The notes under the pieces were generated by a model. That model saw only the letters and a program-made list of their open reading frames with translations, had not been told where the DNA came from and ran no database searches. Position numbers and translations under genes: made by a program. From NCBI GenBank assembly GCA_964392665.1, contig CAYMQB010000031.1:1-35889 (forward strand): a stretch of 35,889 nucleotides of DNA. The letters run 5' to 3'. Below, in pieces: positions 35,291 through 35,889 of the stretch. Within the stretch, counting starts at the first letter, position 1, and every line of letters starts with the position of its first letter. This stretch comes from CAYMQB01 sp964392665 (GTDB lineage Bacteria > Hydrothermota > E44-bin80).

Positions 35291-35381
35291 CGTTGCAAAC
35301 GGATCCAGATGTTCAAGTTTCGATAGGGATACGTATTTATACCGTGCATCCTTTTTTAGAATCCTGGAGTTTCTTTTCTAT

Positions 35382-35410
35382 TTGACAAAGAAGTGTGATT
35401 TTGTTATAGT
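35382..35410 (+). promoter_or_regulatory. Promoter of the tRNA-Arg gene
   Basis: TTGACA (35382-35387), 17-nt spacer, TATAGT (35405-35410), about 12 nt before the tRNA 5' end at 35423. Intact although the tRNA is not. Confidence 0.65.
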
Positions 35411-35422
35411 GTATTAAGTTAA

Positions 35423-35462
35423 GCGCCTGTAGCTCAACTGGATAGAGTAACGGACTACGAAT
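35423..35462 (+). pseudogene. tRNA-Arg(ACG) 5' half, truncated after the anticodon loop
   Basis: GCGCCTG acceptor strand (35423-35429), D arm with GCTC (35432-35435), anticodon stem ACGGA (35450-35454) and loop CTACGAA (35455-35461, anticodon ACG, Arg). The 3' strand of the anticodon stem should read TCCGT, but the sequence is TGCGA, and no T arm or CAGGCGC acceptor strand occurs in the rest of the window. The gene is therefore cut at the end of the anticodon loop, a known tyrosine-recombinase crossover position. Confidence 0.75.
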
Positions 35463-35536
35463 GCGATGCAAGCCTTTTCATAACTCCCTATATTTCAATA
35501 TAATACATTATGGTCATTGAACTTAATCTTCATTCT

Positions 35537-35601
35537 ATTTCACTCAATCTCACTCAATTTCACCCAATTTAATCTTCTCATAGTCACAAATTGGTCACAA
35601 A
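35537..35601. repeat. Short direct repeats next to the truncated tRNA (possible integrase arm sites)
   Basis: Three 10-bp units in a row: ATTTCACTCA, ATCTCACTCA, ATTTCACCCA (35537-35566). Then GTCACAAA appears twice (35583-35590 and 35594-35601, 11-bp period). Short phased direct repeats beside a tRNA break resemble arm-type integrase sites. No integrase gene is visible. The remainder of 35463-35640 holds no gene. Confidence 0.4.
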
Positions 35602-35646
35602 CCTTTCACTTTGTGGACACTTGAAATTTTTCTCTTACAACAGAAA

Positions 35647-35675
35647 AACAGCCCCAAAATGGAGGCTGTTTTATT
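35647..35675. terminator. Probable bidirectional Rho-independent terminator
   Basis: AACAGCC (35647-35653) pairs with GGCTGTT (35664-35670), followed by TTATT on the plus strand and, read on the minus strand, by a T-rich run. It would end the minus-strand gene whose stop is at 35745. Confidence 0.6.
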
Positions 35676-35744
35676 CTGCATCCCAATAATAATTTTCGCT
35701 TTTTGAAAGCAAATGAATTCTATAATTTTAGCGTATCTCTTTGG

Positions 35745-35889
35745 TTACCTTATTATTGTTACCTTAATAGATTCGTTATTAAATTTACTTCCTAATCTTA
35801 ATCTCAAAAAATAAATCCCACTCGGAATTCTATTTGTGGATAATGTTACCCTATTCTTACCAGAAACAAGATTCCTCAAAGTGAACGTT
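35745..35889 (-). CDS. C-terminal tail of a secreted protein (runs off right edge)
   Basis: Hand translation of the minus strand gives 47 residues ending at TAA (35747-35745): ..LRNLVSGKNRVTLSTN, then RIPSGIYFLRLRLGSKF, NNESIKVTIIR. The pattern RIPSGIYFLRL followed by a basic-hydrophobic end is the same type-IX-like/FlgD-like sorting tail as in the proteins at 21091 and 21992. The 5' part lies beyond the window. Confidence 0.65.
   Translation of the reverse strand, partial: TFTLRNLVSGKNRVTLSTNRIPSGIYFLRLRLGSKFNNESIKVTIIR

Noticed and set aside
35423..35889. Group I intron in the tRNA-Arg anticodon loop
   Set aside because: No 3' exon (T arm and acceptor strand) occurs in the 430 bp downstream, and no conserved intron core was recognised.

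Overview
The window is AT-rich bacterial DNA, most likely from a metagenome-assembled genome of an FCB-group-like candidate phylum (WOR-3/Cloacimonetes/Zixibacteria-type). That placement is an inference. It rests on secreted proteins ending in type-9-secretion-like or FlgD-like tails, FG-GAP/VCBS propeller proteins, hairpin-rich interspersed repeats, and stop codons that are almost all TAA or TAG. One 100-N scaffold gap lies at 2485-2584 and appears to be spurious.

Left part (1-3.6 kb): a small defence and toxin-antitoxin patch on the minus strand. It holds the N-terminus of a type IIG-like restriction-modification enzyme and an XRE-ImmA/IrrE regulator overlapping a PIN-domain gene, followed by three tandem copies of a triple-hairpin repeat. 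From 3.6 to 17.3 kb lies an envelope block: a secreted alpha-2-macroglobulin-like protein without a thioester, a MATE transporter, and a divergent operon of a thioester-containing alpha-2-macroglobulin lipoprotein translationally coupled to penicillin-binding protein 1C. From 17.5 to 24.5 kb come a two-gene LysO-type exporter, a zinc-ribbon/DUF1232 membrane protein, a serine-hydroxymethyltransferase-like enzyme, a hicBA module, two secreted proteins with sorting tails, and a nucleotidyltransferase toxin-antitoxin-like pair.

The most interesting region is 24.5-33.0 kb. A palindrome array and a textbook sigma-54 promoter precede two uncharacterised genes. After them come two tandem histidine kinases whose sensors are extracytoplasmic FG-GAP propellers, then an NtrC-family sigma-54 activator with GAFTGA. 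The two kinases have diverged sensor halves but share an identical 676-bp kinase core, and the first is broken by a one-base frameshift at a TG-A9 tract. This looks like a self-contained signalling locus that may control the membrane protein beside it.

The right end holds an alpha/beta hydrolase interrupted by an in-frame TGA, preceded by a 36-codon ORF. A cysteine-synthase-like gene of apparently higher GC follows, then a strong promoter driving a tRNA-Arg that is cut off just after its anticodon loop and followed by short direct repeats (a possible attachment-site scar). The window ends in the tail of another secreted protein. Several genes start 5-11 nt after a good -10 box with no Shine-Dalgarno, which points to frequent leaderless transcripts.
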